Positions 63,667 to 64,000 of a DNA stretch of 64,000 nt are shown here, piece by piece. Under the pieces are notes generated by a model. That model saw nothing but the letters and a program-made list of their open reading frames with translations. It searched no databases and was not told the origin of the DNA. Position 1 is the first letter of the stretch, and every line of letters begins with the position of its first letter. The position numbers and the translations under genes are program-made. Where the stretch lies: NCBI RefSeq assembly GCF_027571405.1, contig NZ_CP092968.1:1674001-1738000 (forward strand), in the 5' to 3' direction. Source of the DNA: Methylocystis parvus OBBP. Its GTDB lineage: Bacteria; Pseudomonadota; Alphaproteobacteria; Rhizobiales; Beijerinckiaceae.

Positions 63667-64000
63667 TCAGCTGGAGCCGACGCTTGCGGCGACGCCGTCC
63701 AGGGCGGATAGGGTCTCGTCGGAGAGTTCGAGTTCGGCGGCGGCGAGGTTCTCCCGCAAATGTGCGATGGACGAGGTGCCGGGAATCAGCAGGATATTGG
63801 GCGCCCGCCGAAGCAGCCATGCGAGCGCGACCTGCATCGGCGACGCGCCGAGATTCTGTGCGACCCCCGATAAAATAGAGGATTGCAGGGGCGTGAATCC
63901 GCCGAGCGGAAAGAACGGCGCATAGGCGACGCCGTCTGCGGCGAGATTGTCGATCAACGCGTCGTCAGCCCGGTGCGCGAGATTATAGTGGTTCTGCACG
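63667..64000 (-). CDS. Aldo/keto reductase (C-terminal part, runs off the window)
   Basis: About 110 residues of the C-terminal half of an aldo/keto reductase: QNHYNLAHRADDALIDNLAA, APFFPLGGFTPLQSS, LGASPMQVALAWLLRRAPNI, LLIPGTSSIAHLRENLAAAE, LELSDETLSALDG. IPGTSS and the following R-EN are the NADPH-binding end of the barrel. The 5' part with the catalytic Asp/Tyr/Lys/His lies beyond position 64000. Convergent with dnaJ; no terminator hairpin was found in the 91-bp gap. Confidence 0.88.
   Translation of the reverse strand, partial: VQNHYNLAHRADDALIDNLAADGVAYAPFFPLGGFTPLQSSILSGVAQNLGASPMQVALAWLLRRAPNILLIPGTSSIAHLRENLAAAELELSDETLSALDGVAASVGSS

Overview
The window reads as a chromosomal segment of a GC-rich alphaproteobacterium of the Hyphomicrobiales (Rhizobiales). 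The evidence is the rplJ-rplL-rpoB-rpoC block with alphaproteobacterial protein sequences, a rhizobial-type flagellar cluster (flgE-flgK-flgL-flaF-flbT-flgD-fliQ-flhA-fliR) followed by an FtcR/Rem-type regulator, the HdaB-like plus DUF6456-like pair, class I PhaC, and palindromic intergenic repeats typical of this order. A SmbP-type metal-binding protein and the overall sequence style suggest a type II methanotroph (Methylocystis/Methylosinus-like). That genus-level guess is inference, because no methane oxidation gene is present.

Layout. 1-10052: rplJ, rplL, rpoB and rpoC with a likely L10 leader, two large stem-loops in the intergenic gaps, and a clear terminator after rpoC. 10092-16842: accessory stretch with a P-loop ATPase remnant, a DedA protein, yidD, a hydrolase-caspase fusion, small unknowns, a DnaA-domain-IV (HdaB-like) gene coupled to a DUF6456-like gene, and a His-rich PadR regulator with a palindromic operator. 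16891-24705: a beta-propeller/FG-GAP secreted protein, sufE, lemA-cysE, phaC and small lipoprotein or unknown genes. 24730-37161: PilZ protein, the flagellar operon (export gate, hook, filament-junction and regulatory genes plus coiled-coil chaperone-like genes), and ftcR at the far end on the other strand. 37327-43352: ald, a DUF3775 gene coupled through a 26-codon mini-ORF to smbP, an amino acid permease, a PLP enzyme, a secreted unknown and a 25-residue membrane peptide. 43503-43807: a tRNA-Leu(UAA) gene split by a group I intron. 43870-50451: gpt and a molybdopterin-binding-domain (CinA-like) gene, OpgC-like acyltransferase, map-radC, an MFS exporter and rlmE. 50604-54180: a BacA/YddA-type ABC transporter, an IHF/HU protein and a nitrilase. 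54304-59450: an RND efflux operon (fusion protein, small membrane protein, pump, TetR). 59773-63575: dnaK and dnaJ separated by an MntA/HepT toxin-antitoxin pair. 63667-64000: the end of an aldo/keto reductase that runs off the window.

The most unusual features are the tRNA-Leu(UAA) group I intron, an arrangement best known from cyanobacteria and plastids; the single-chain alpha/beta-hydrolase-caspase protein; the toxin-antitoxin pair inside the dnaK-dnaJ locus; and two very small ORFs with good translation signals (25 and 26 residues). All coordinates, motifs and hairpins were read by eye. No database search, folding program or alignment was run.
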